NCBI GenBank assembly: GCA_022709925.1
Contig: JAKLHX010000047.1
Coordinates: 1 to 7,884 of the forward strand
Direction: 5' to 3'
DNA length: 7,884 nt
Origin: Candidatus Margulisiibacteriota bacterium
Lineage (GTDB): Bacteria; Margulisbacteria; WOR-1; JAKLHX01
Of this stretch, positions 1 to 6,276 are shown piece after piece. The number at the start of each line of letters is the position of its first letter. The first letter of the stretch is position 1. Under the pieces are notes generated by a model that was not told the origin of the DNA, ran no database searches, and saw only the letters and a program-made list of their open reading frames with translations. A program made the translations under genes and the position numbers.

Positions 1-119
1 GCCTTAATACATGGACCTTTGAGAAAAAAGGCCACGAAAAAGCCCCGATCAAATATGTGAAGACCCCTGAAAAAGCCGTTGAATTGGCTATCAAATTAGC
101 TAGAAAGTGCAAAGACTAG
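1..119 (+). CDS. 3' end of an unidentified gene (partial)
   Basis: Only the last 38 codons are inside the window, in the frame whose codons begin at position 3 and which ends at TAG 117-119. The other two forward frames are closed by stops (TAA at 5, TGA at 58). The visible tail is lysine-rich, and its end (TPEKAVELAIKLARK) looks like a C-terminal amphipathic helix of a soluble cytoplasmic protein. I do not recognise the family from this fragment. The gene ends 26 nt before thiC on the same strand, with no terminator or riboswitch-like structure between, so it is probably cotranscribed with thiC. A thiamine-pathway role is possible from position alone but nothing in the residues shows it. Confidence 0.6.
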   Translation, partial: LNTWTFEKKGHEKAPIKYVKTPEKAVELAIKLARKCKD

Positions 120-145
120 GGCCTTCAGGTCTAAGCCTTACTTAA

Positions 146-1369
146 ATGAAAAAAGACATCCCCTTTATCGCAAAGTCAGAGAAAGTCCCTTCTGCGCATA
201 TCAGCCGCGGCATCTCGGACGGGACCATCGCTGTATTTAATAACCCTCTTCATAAAAAAGTGATCCCTTGCGCGGTCGGAAAAGGTCTCAAGACAAAAGT
301 GAACGCAAATATCGGCACATCCCAGGATTATCCTTCTCTTTCGAACGAACTGAAGAAGCTTGAAGTGTGCGTCGAGGCAAAAGCCGATACCGTTATGGAC
401 CTGAGCACGGGAGGGAATATAGATAAGGTCAGGAAAGAGATAATAAAGAACAGCCCTCTGGCGGTCGGGACTGTCCCGATATATCAGGCGGTGGCCGATG
501 CAAAAGGGCTGCAGAACCTTACGGCCGATATCCTTTTTGACGTGATAGAAAAACAAGCGCGCGACGGAGTCGATTTTATGACTATACACAGCGGCGTGAC
601 GCTTTCGGTCGCGGAAACGATCAAAAGGAAAAAACGCCTGATGGGGATAGTCAGCAGGGGCGGCGCCATGCTTTATTCCTGGATGCTTAAGAACAGGAAA
701 GAGAACCCTCTTTACGAAGAATTTGATAGGTTGCTCGCTATCCTTAAGAGATACAACATAGTTTTAAGCCTCGGAGACGGGCTCCGTCCCGGTTCTATAT
801 ATGATGCCGGAGACGCCGGACAGATAGGGGAGCTCAAGATACTCGGGCAGCTTGCTAAAAAAGCACGCAAAGCGGGGGTGCAAGTAATAATAGAAGGCCC
901 GGGACATGTACCGATAAATGAAATAGTCGGGCAGATGCAACTGGAAAAGAAGATATGCGGCGGAGCCCCATTCTATATCCTCGGTCCTCTTCCGACCGAT
1001 ATCGCAGCGGGTTACGATCATATCACGTCTGCGATAGGCGGAGCGCTTGCCGCAAGCGCCGGAGCGGATTATCTTTGTTATGTGACGCCTGCCGAACATC
1101 TTGGGCTTCCTTCCGCGGATGATGTGAGGGAAGGGGTCATTGCTTCCCGTATAGCCGCGCACATAGGGGATATCGCCAAAGGCGTACCCGGAGCAAAAGA
1201 ACGGGACCTTGAGATGTCAAAAGCCAGGAAAGCGCTCAACTGGGGCAAACAGATAATGCTCGCAATAGACCCTGTAAAGGCCAAGAAATACCACGACAAA
1301 TTATCCTCTAAACGTAAAGACGTCTGCACCATGTGCGGCGATTTCTGCGCGATGAAGGTTTTCGGATAG
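146..1369 (+). CDS. thiC: Phosphomethylpyrimidine synthase ThiC
   Basis: ThiC is a radical-SAM enzyme that converts 5-aminoimidazole ribotide into HMP phosphate, the pyrimidine half of thiamine. Family blocks run in order: KVNANIGTS (51-59), DTVMDLSTGG (81-90), NSPLAVGTVPIYQA (102-115), FMTIHSGVT (144-152), GIVSRGGA (167-174), SLGDGLRPGSIYDA (208-221), EGPGHVP (250-256), GPLPTDIA (280-287), YVTPAEHLGLP (312-322). H254 and H318 match the metal-binding histidines of the family, and C394, C397 and C401 form the C-terminal FeS cysteine motif with CX2CX3C spacing. At 407 aa it is on the short side. A TAA directly before the ATG (143-145) excludes a longer in-frame product, so the protein lacks most of the N-terminal block that usually precedes the region aligned here. 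No Shine-Dalgarno is visible, and translation may depend on the gene upstream. The ThiC paralogue BzaF (benzimidazole synthesis) is an alternative that is less likely with thiL nearby. Confidence 0.96.
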   Translation: MKKDIPFIAKSEKVPSAHISRGISDGTIAVFNNPLHKKVIPCAVGKGLKTKVNANIGTSQDYPSLSNELKKLEVCVEAKADTVMDLSTGGNIDKVRKEIIKNSPLAVGTVPIYQAVADAKGLQNLTADILFDVIEKQARDGVDFMTIHSGVTLSVAETIKRKKRLMGIVSRGGAMLYSWMLKNRKENPLYEEFDRLLAILKRYNIVLSLGDGLRPGSIYDAGDAGQIGELKILGQLAKKARKAGVQVIIEGPGHVPINEIVGQMQLEKKICGGAPFYILGPLPTDIAAGYDHITSAIGGALAASAGADYLCYVTPAEHLGLPSADDVREGVIASRIAAHIGDIAKGVPGAKERDLEMSKARKALNWGKQIMLAIDPVKAKKYHDKLSSKRKDVCTMCGDFCAMKVFG

Positions 1370-1433
1370 TAGAAAAAAGCTTCCTGCCACCTGAAATACC
1401 CGCATAAAAACAACGATAAATAAGTAAGAATAT

Positions 1434-2462
1434 ATGCAGGCAAAAACTATGCTGATTGAATCTGCTAGGACGACAATATTGTCTTCGGGGCTGCCTTTAC
1501 GGATAAGGGATAGGGCCGCCGGAGTGCTGGACCGGATGTCATCGATAAGAGCGATGTCTTCCGCACACTTGCCGCGGCTTGACGCCATTTCAGACAAACT
1601 GCTTAACAGCTCTGATGCGGGCCGTCTTGCCAGATCGCTTGTGCTTGCCAATGTCTGTGTGCGCGATATGGCTGATACTGCAGAAAATTTCAGGGATGAT
1701 CCGGCCCGGGACATAAGGCTCAAGAGTTCGATTGATGTTCTGGAAAAAAGAGTTGATTATGCTGTGGATAGCGCCCATGACTTCTTTTTTCCTTTTGACC
1801 GTCCGATATTATTCTGGGGCGGCAGCTATAAAACTGATCAGTATGCTCAAGCGCTTGAGCAAGTATTCCGCACGGGATGGTTTCAAAAAAGACCGGACAG
1901 ATTTTTTGATGTTGATGTTGTCGAAATAGTCGACAGGCTGGACGGAAAGGTCACAGCCGGCGTATCAAGCGATCTCCCGTACCGTTCCACCATATCAATA
2001 AGCGGTGAAGCAACATGCGGTTTGTTGCGGTACCCGCTGTCTGTTTCGAAGATCTTTGTGCACGAAGAGAGGCATATCAGGAACAATTATGTTATGGGGC
2101 GTGCTTTTCGTCTGCAGGACATCTCCGACGGATTTAAAAGTTTCAGGTCTGAAGATACCGGGCTTCATTCCGACAGGACAAGGTCGAATCTGGTCGGCGA
2201 GATAGATGCGAATCTTGAGGACATAAGATTCTTTCTTGAAGAATGCGGTCCGTATCCGGATAGATACGAGCTGGAGAACATAATATGTCAATTTCAGAGG
2301 ATGGAAAAATGGGCTGAGCTCATAAGAACGGATATCGATCCTTTCTGTCCAATGGACCCATATGAACCTTTGGATCCCCCGTTAAACGAAATGTTAATAA
2401 AACTGGAATCGGACGCCGCGGCCCTGAAAGAAGGGGCGGAAGCGCTGAAATCCATCCGGTAA
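1434..2462 (+). CDS. Unassigned protein with HExxH metallopeptidase-like motif
   Basis: I do not recognise the family of this 342-aa protein. Residues 1-115 look mostly helical, with many alternating charged and small residues. Residues 117-205 are mixed, with aromatic clusters (FFFPF 117-121, FW 127-128) and probable beta strands (SISGEATCGLL 188-198). The one telling feature is HEERH at 210-214, an HExxH motif preceded by a hydrophobic stretch (SKIFV). It is followed 42 residues later by E256 in VGEIDANLEDI, where a glutamate third zinc ligand of a gluzincin would be plausible. The two middle residues of the motif are charged, unlike the usual uncharged pattern, so a zinc site is an inference. 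No signal peptide or membrane segment is seen, so it is probably cytoplasmic. The tail (305-318) is proline-rich, then helical. It starts 64 nt after thiC and ends 43 nt before the next unknown gene. No clear ribosome binding site is seen; ATG 1449 (Met6) is an alternative start. Confidence 0.8.
   Translation: MQAKTMLIESARTTILSSGLPLRIRDRAAGVLDRMSSIRAMSSAHLPRLDAISDKLLNSSDAGRLARSLVLANVCVRDMADTAENFRDDPARDIRLKSSIDVLEKRVDYAVDSAHDFFFPFDRPILFWGGSYKTDQYAQALEQVFRTGWFQKRPDRFFDVDVVEIVDRLDGKVTAGVSSDLPYRSTISISGEATCGLLRYPLSVSKIFVHEERHIRNNYVMGRAFRLQDISDGFKSFRSEDTGLHSDRTRSNLVGEIDANLEDIRFFLEECGPYPDRYELENIICQFQRMEKWAELIRTDIDPFCPMDPYEPLDPPLNEMLIKLESDAAALKEGAEALKSIR
1844..1861. repeat. 18-bp perfect palindrome inside the HExxH gene
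   Basis: TGCTCAAGC followed by GCTTGAGCA is an uninterrupted 18-bp palindrome with no spacer. It lies within codons 137-143 of the HExxH protein (YAQALEQ). It could be a binding site for a dimeric regulator or simply chance. No second copy was noticed in the window. Confidence 0.5.
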
Positions 2463-2474
2463 TTTCCCGATAAT
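2445..2474 (+). promoter_or_regulatory. Possible sigma70-type promoter for the 284-aa gene
   Basis: CTGAAA (2445-2450, 4 of 6 matches to TTGACA) and GATAAT (2469-2474, 5 of 6 matches to TATAAT) are separated by 18 nt. Transcription would start near 2481 and give a leader of about 25 nt that contains the ribosome binding site at 2495-2500. The element straddles the end of the preceding gene. Such matches arise by chance fairly often, so this is tentative. Confidence 0.35.
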
Positions 2475-2494
2475 TATGTAAGAAGTTTTTGAAC

Positions 2495-2500
2495 AGGGAG
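2495..2500 (+). promoter_or_regulatory. Shine-Dalgarno of the 284-aa gene
   Basis: AGGGAG lies 5 nt before ATG 2506. It is the strongest ribosome binding site in the window, and it fixes the start of the unknown 284-aa protein. Most neighbouring genes have weak or no such sequence. Confidence 0.7.
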
Positions 2501-2505
2501 ATATT

Positions 2506-3360
2506 ATGGCTTCTGTAAGAACGAACACGAATATGATCAGTCCTGCTGCCGTAAGGATCGGCGCAAGGTTGCAGGGATTGATAAACCACAGTACTCCTTT
2601 GGTGCAAAGGCCCGTTATGATCGGCGGCGGCAAGACCGGTATGACACAAAAGATGTTCGATATCTCATGGAGGGTCAAGGGTTACCGGGGTTTTTCGTCC
2701 TCGGGTCCGGTGCTTTTCGGGATAGAGCTCGAACCTTTCACGGCCGGGCATGAGCAGGGCATAAAGAGAACCGAACAGGTATCTGAAGCTTTGAAAAGGC
2801 CTCTAGAAAGCATAAAGGATACCGCAATAGATAATTTGGGCGCTGTCCTGGATTTTCCGGAAGATGATTTGACCTCGGAATCGAGGATATTCCGTTTGTT
2901 TTGGTCAGGGGATTATTCCGGCGACAAAGAAGGGGATGCCCATGAGCTTTTTGGGGGAAGATATGATTGTGTCGCGGGATTTTCGGAAGGTCCTGCCATG
3001 GATTTTAGCCGCAAAAATTATATGGAAATCCCATATATGGCCAATGTACTCGGAGAAAGTTTTTATCGGCTGTTGATGGCAAAATATAATCCCAGAAAGA
3101 ATTCGGAGCTACCGGCACTTTCAGGGTTTTCCATGTTCCCTTTGGATGACGATGGAGGCATAAGACTGGGGATGTCCCTGGATGCTTCCGTAGGCGATTT
3201 TGATACTGAGAGGACATCTAAGCTCATAAAACAATATATTATGCATTCTCTCGGAAGAGATTTCGGCGGTCTTACCGGACGGCCGGACTGCCGGCCTTTG
3301 TCCGCTATAAAAGGATTTGATATTCTTTTTGACTGTCTTATGGGCTCAGCCAAACGGTAG
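2506..3360 (+). CDS. Unassigned 284-aa protein
   Basis: I cannot assign this protein to a family. The start is supported by AGGGAG 5 nt upstream. The first 45 residues are basic and polar with a glycine-rich patch (IGGGKTG 39-45) that does not satisfy the Walker A spacing. Residues 46-80 alternate in a beta-like manner (FDISWRVKGYRGFSSSGPVLFGIELEPF). Residues 82-115 look helical. Residues 116-170 are rich in acidic residues, glycine and aromatics (FPEDDL, FWSGDYSGDKEGD, FGGRYD). Residues 174-194 look helical (EIPYMANVLGESFYRLLMAKY), and residues 203-230 look like strands. The C-terminus has several cysteines (C262, C277). There is no signal peptide or membrane segment, so it is probably cytoplasmic. 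It follows the HExxH gene by 43 nt and ends 22 nt before thiL. An uninterrupted frame, a good ribosome binding site and close packing support a real gene. No similarity to the HExxH protein is apparent by eye. Confidence 0.78.
   Translation: MASVRTNTNMISPAAVRIGARLQGLINHSTPLVQRPVMIGGGKTGMTQKMFDISWRVKGYRGFSSSGPVLFGIELEPFTAGHEQGIKRTEQVSEALKRPLESIKDTAIDNLGAVLDFPEDDLTSESRIFRLFWSGDYSGDKEGDAHELFGGRYDCVAGFSEGPAMDFSRKNYMEIPYMANVLGESFYRLLMAKYNPRKNSELPALSGFSMFPLDDDGGIRLGMSLDASVGDFDTERTSKLIKQYIMHSLGRDFGGLTGRPDCRPLSAIKGFDILFDCLMGSAKR
3276..3304 (+). other. GC-rich hairpin at the 3' end of the 284-aa gene
   Basis: GGCCGG (3281-3286) and CCGGCC (3291-3296) pair around a 4-nt loop. An outer 5-bp stem, CGGAC (3276-3280) with GTCCG (3300-3304), continues it across a 3-nt TTT bulge. 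It lies in the last codons of the gene, about 65 nt before the thiL promoter. No T-run follows immediately (the nearest is 3326-3330), so it is not a canonical intrinsic terminator. Confidence 0.4.
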
Positions 3361-3367
3361 CCTCCGG

Positions 3368-3376
3368 TGCTATAAT
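3368..3376 (+). promoter_or_regulatory. Extended -10 promoter at the thiL start (leaderless)
   Basis: TGCTATAAT is a perfect extended -10 element (TGnTATAAT). It ends 6 nt before ATG 3383, so the expected transcription start falls at or within a nucleotide or two of the start codon. No convincing -35 is found at 17-18 nt spacing, as is common for extended -10 promoters. The intervening bases (TCCCTC) contain no ribosome binding site. Together these indicate a leaderless thiL transcript that would drive the thiL-folC operon. Confidence 0.65.
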
Positions 3377-3382
3377 TCCCTC

Positions 3383-4282
3383 ATGAGGTCAAGTTTCTCC
3401 GGAGAATTCGGACTGATCAAAGATATCGCAGCCGTCATAGGCAAGCCTTCAAAGAATGTCATCAAAGGGATAGGCGATGATACTGCCGTCATCGACACCG
3501 GCGGTAAAAAATATCTTCTTGCCACAACCGACACATTGATTGAATCCGTGCATTTTGATATGAGCTACTTCTCTTTTTATGATCTCGGCTGGAAAGCACT
3601 CGCCGTCAACCTTTCAGATATAGCATCAATGGGAGGTGTTTCGAGATACGCCCTTGTGTCTTTGGGACTGACTAAAAAAGTAAAGACTAAAGATGTCCGT
3701 GCACTTTATAAGGGCATGGAGGCTCTCGCGAAAAAATATCGTGTGGATATAATAGGCGGGGATACTGTATTCTCTCCCGAAAAAATATCAATAACGGTCT
3801 CGGTCATCGGTGAAGCGGAGAAGAAAAAGGTCCTATATAGAAAAGGCGCCAGGCCCGGGGACCTTATAATGGTTACGGGCGATTTTGGAAGTGCTGTCCC
3901 CGGTAAGAACAAAAAACATCTGTGTCCTGAGCCTCGTGTCCTTGAAGGACAGATCATCGCGAAAAACGGTCGTGCGACTGCGATGATGGACTGCAGCGAC
4001 GGCCTGGCTTTCACTATAGGCGAGATATGCCGCCAAAGCGGTACGGGAGCGGATGTGCGTGAAAAACTTATTCCCTTGTCAAAGGGAGCGTCTTTAAAAC
4101 AGGCCCTTTATGGAGGCGAGGATTTTGAGCTTGTGTTCACGTGCCCGCCGAAGTTTGCTGATATAATAGCAGATAAAGTATGCTCTGCCACGGGTACGGC
4201 TGTCTCTATCATAGGCAATGTGGTCCGAAAGTCCGAAGGTGTGAACATAGATACAAAAGGATTTGAGCACTTCAAATGGTAA
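3383..4282 (+). CDS. thiL: Thiamine-monophosphate kinase ThiL
   Basis: ThiL phosphorylates thiamine monophosphate with ATP to give thiamine pyrophosphate, the last step of the pathway. The 299-aa protein has the family signatures: GEFGLI at the N-terminus (7-12), GIGDDTAV (29-36) with Mg-binding aspartates, TTDTLIESVHF (48-58), VNLSDIASMGG (75-85), IGGDT (124-128), TGDFGSA (165-171), MMDCSDGLA (201-209) and GGEDFELVF (244-252). An upstream in-frame ATG at 3317 would add 22 unconserved residues and overlap the previous gene. ATG 3383 fits the family N-terminus and sits just after a perfect extended -10 element. The segment between TGDFGSAV and PEPRV (172-182) is clearly shorter than in E. coli-type ThiL, where an additional helix is present. 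The stop overlaps the next start by 7 nt (4276-4282), so translation is probably coupled. Confidence 0.95.
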   Translation: MRSSFSGEFGLIKDIAAVIGKPSKNVIKGIGDDTAVIDTGGKKYLLATTDTLIESVHFDMSYFSFYDLGWKALAVNLSDIASMGGVSRYALVSLGLTKKVKTKDVRALYKGMEALAKKYRVDIIGGDTVFSPEKISITVSVIGEAEKKKVLYRKGARPGDLIMVTGDFGSAVPGKNKKHLCPEPRVLEGQIIAKNGRATAMMDCSDGLAFTIGEICRQSGTGADVREKLIPLSKGASLKQALYGGEDFELVFTCPPKFADIIADKVCSATGTAVSIIGNVVRKSEGVNIDTKGFEHFKW

Positions 4283-5400
4283 ATCAAAAAAGACTGGTCT
4301 CGACTTTTTTATCGCTGGTAAAAGTGAGCAGTATCTCAAAACAGGAGAAAGATGCGGCCGATCTTTTAAGGAAGATGCTTTCAAAGATGGGCATAAGGTC
4401 TTTCTTTGATGATGCAGGCAGGCGTATAGGCGGCAATTGCGGGAACTTATACGCTTCTATAAAACCCACTGACAAAAAACTCCCTTCGATATTCTTGAAT
4501 GCCCATATCGATACTGTTGTCCACAAAGGAAGGATCCGTCCGATCATCAGGGCCGGCGTCATATACAGCGACGGGACCACGATACTCGGTGCCGACTGCA
4601 AGGCCGGTGTCGCGGCGATACTTGAGGCAATAAAGGTCATCAAAGAGAAGAAGATCCATCACTGCGGAACAAAACTATGTTTCACTGTCGCTGAAGAAAT
4701 TGGTCTTGTGGGAGCTAAAGAGGTCATCGCCAAACACATAAAGGCCGATTACGGTTTTGTCATAGACGGAGGTTCTGTAGAGCATCTCATGAACAGGGCT
4801 CCTTCACAGTTCTCTCTGGAAGCGAAGATCGTCGGCAAAGCCGCTCATGCGGGCGTTCATCCAGAGAACGGTATCAATGCCATCAAGGTAGCCAGCGAGG
4901 CCATTGCCAAGATGAAGATAGGCCGCATCGATAAAGAGACCACCTCAAATATAGGGATAATAAAAGGCGGTACCGCAACTAATATAGTGCCGGAAGAAGT
5001 CCTGATAAAAGGAGAGGCGCGCAGCCACAACAGGAAGAAATTAAAGAAACAGATACATTCGATGACAAAAGCTTTGGCAAAGGCCTGCGGCAGGAGCAAG
5101 GCTTATCTTAGGCTTAAAGTCGAGCCCGTGTACTCGTCGTTCTATCTGAAAGAAAACTCGGACATAGTAAAGATCGCGACATCCGCGGTAAAGAAAATAG
5201 GGCTTAAGCCATCTGTCAAGATGACCGGAGGCGGGAGCGATGCCAATATTTTCAATGAAATGGGGACTCCTTGCCTGATATTGGGTGTTGGCGGACATAA
5301 TGTCCATACCTCTAAAGAACATGTCTCGGTGAAAGACCTGGTGAAGGGTACAGAGCTCATACTCGCTATCGTAGAAGGTTTGTCCGCCGGCGGCAATTAA
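4276..5400 (+). CDS. M20 family metallopeptidase, PepT-like
   Basis: This is a cytoplasmic di-zinc exopeptidase of the M20 family, most like tripeptidase T, which releases N-terminal residues from short peptides. The predicted metal and catalytic residues are all present: H77 and D79 in NAHIDT, bridging D107 in LGADCKAG, catalytic base E140 and zinc ligand E141 in TVAEEIG, D164 in VIDGG, and H344 in HNVHTSKEH. The dimerisation (lid) domain is inserted around residues 178-290 and begins near KAAHAGVHPENGINA (188-202). GGGSDAN (318-324) is the typical substrate-side loop. The length of 374 aa is normal for the family. No signal peptide is seen. The start overlaps the thiL stop by 7 nt, with only a weak GAG upstream, which suggests termination-reinitiation. 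The true substrate is uncertain: related M20 enzymes also include deacylases and carboxypeptidases, so a specific pepT assignment is not secure. Confidence 0.9.
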   Translation: MVNQKRLVSTFLSLVKVSSISKQEKDAADLLRKMLSKMGIRSFFDDAGRRIGGNCGNLYASIKPTDKKLPSIFLNAHIDTVVHKGRIRPIIRAGVIYSDGTTILGADCKAGVAAILEAIKVIKEKKIHHCGTKLCFTVAEEIGLVGAKEVIAKHIKADYGFVIDGGSVEHLMNRAPSQFSLEAKIVGKAAHAGVHPENGINAIKVASEAIAKMKIGRIDKETTSNIGIIKGGTATNIVPEEVLIKGEARSHNRKKLKKQIHSMTKALAKACGRSKAYLRLKVEPVYSSFYLKENSDIVKIATSAVKKIGLKPSVKMTGGGSDANIFNEMGTPCLILGVGGHNVHTSKEHVSVKDLVKGTELILAIVEGLSAGGN

Positions 5401-5404
5401 CCCT

Positions 5405-6274
5405 ATGAGTGAACAGTTCAATAAATGGTCCGATGATTTCATATATTGGCTCAAGGTGGAAAAGGGCTATTCCCAGAATACTCTTTCATCTTATAAGCGC
5501 GACCTTGCCAAATTTTCAGACCATGAGCTTACTCCGGAAGATATCAGTTCTTTTGTAAGGCACCTGAACAAGATGGGAATGGCATCTTCTTCGGTATCAA
5601 GACACTTGGCCTGCTTAAAATCCTTCTGCCATTTTCTAGTGAACGAAGGATACTTGGAATCCGATCCTACTGATGATGTCTCTTTCCCGAAAGCTTCAAA
5701 AAAACTGCCAAAAGCCCTGACCATGGGGGATGCCAACTTGATCGTCGACTTTCCGCAGAAGAGGGACAAGGTGTCCATCAGGGACAAGGCGATAATGGAA
5801 GTCCTTTACGGGACAGGCATCCGTGCGAGCGAACTGACGAGCCTTAAGATAAACGATATGAACCTTGATGCAGGGTTCATCAAGTGTATGGGCAAAGGGT
5901 CTAAAGAGCGGATCGTCCCGGTCGGGAGGTCTGCTTCAGCCGCAATCCATCTTTATTTGAACTTGAGCAGGAAAAGGCTCCTTAAGAAAAAACAATCGCA
6001 GGTGCTTTTCCTGGACAAGCGAGGAGATCCTCTTACAAGGCAGGGGCTATGGTTTATAATAAAAAAGTACGTGAAGTCTTCCGGCGTGAAAGGGACGACG
6101 TCCCCGCACACGTTCCGCCACAGTTTTGCGACGCATCTTCTTGAAAAAGGCGCGGACCTGAGGGCGGTGCAGGAGATGCTGGGGCATGCGAATATCGCAA
6201 CGACGCAGATATATACGAACGTGAGCAGGGAGAGGTTGAAAAAAGTCTACAAACAGTCGCATCCGAGGGCATAA
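5405..6274 (+). CDS. xerD: Tyrosine recombinase XerD
   Basis: This is a tyrosine site-specific recombinase of the XerC/XerD type, which resolves chromosome dimers at dif sites with its partner Xer protein and FtsK. The N-terminal SAM-like core-binding domain spans about residues 8-92 (WLKVEKGYSQNTLSSYKRDL). The catalytic domain follows with all six conserved residues: R140 (GTGIRASEL), K164 (GKGSKE), H235 and R238 (HTFRHSFATHLL), H261 (LGHANI) and nucleophile Y270 (TTQIYTNV). At 289 aa it is close to the usual length of just under 300. The tail ending in HPRA and the VSRERLKKVY helix resemble XerD more than XerC, but the distinction is not firm. The gene begins 4 nt after the M20 stop with no clear ribosome binding site and is embedded in an operon. 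Nothing suggests it is the integrase of a mobile element. Confidence 0.92.
   Translation: MSEQFNKWSDDFIYWLKVEKGYSQNTLSSYKRDLAKFSDHELTPEDISSFVRHLNKMGMASSSVSRHLACLKSFCHFLVNEGYLESDPTDDVSFPKASKKLPKALTMGDANLIVDFPQKRDKVSIRDKAIMEVLYGTGIRASELTSLKINDMNLDAGFIKCMGKGSKERIVPVGRSASAAIHLYLNLSRKRLLKKKQSQVLFLDKRGDPLTRQGLWFIIKKYVKSSGVKGTTSPHTFRHSFATHLLEKGADLRAVQEMLGHANIATTQIYTNVSRERLKKVYKQSHPRA
6265..6268 (+). promoter_or_regulatory. Shine-Dalgarno of the M50 protease gene
   Basis: GAGG lies 8 nt before ATG 6277, inside the last codons of xerD. This supports the chosen start and independent ribosome loading at this junction. Confidence 0.5.
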
Positions 6275-6276
6275 AA

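Noticed and set aside
120..145. TPP riboswitch upstream of thiC
   Set aside because: The gap is only 26 nt, far too short for a THI element, and nothing like its conserved core is seen in the visible upstream sequence.
1370..1433. Terminator or promoter in the 64-nt gap after thiC
   Set aside because: The gap has A-rich tracts but no stem-loop plus T-run and no convincing -35/-10 pair, so no site is called.
1919..1935. Inverted repeat TGTCGA / TCGACA with a 5-nt loop
   Set aside because: The stem is only 6 bp, lies in mid-gene and has no further support. It is expected by chance in a window of this size.
2620..2643. Possible Walker A P-loop (IGGGKTG) in the 284-aa protein
   Set aside because: The required glycine six residues before the lysine is valine, and no Walker B or other NTPase motif follows.
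3317..3382. Upstream in-frame ATG extending thiL by 22 residues
   Set aside because: The added residues do not resemble ThiL N-termini, they overlap the previous gene by 44 nt, and the promoter -10 lies inside the extension. ATG 3383 is the better start.
5405..6274. Tyrosine recombinase as a sign of an integrated mobile element
   Set aside because: The protein is a standard Xer-length recombinase inside a tight housekeeping operon, with no flanking direct repeats, tRNA or phage genes.
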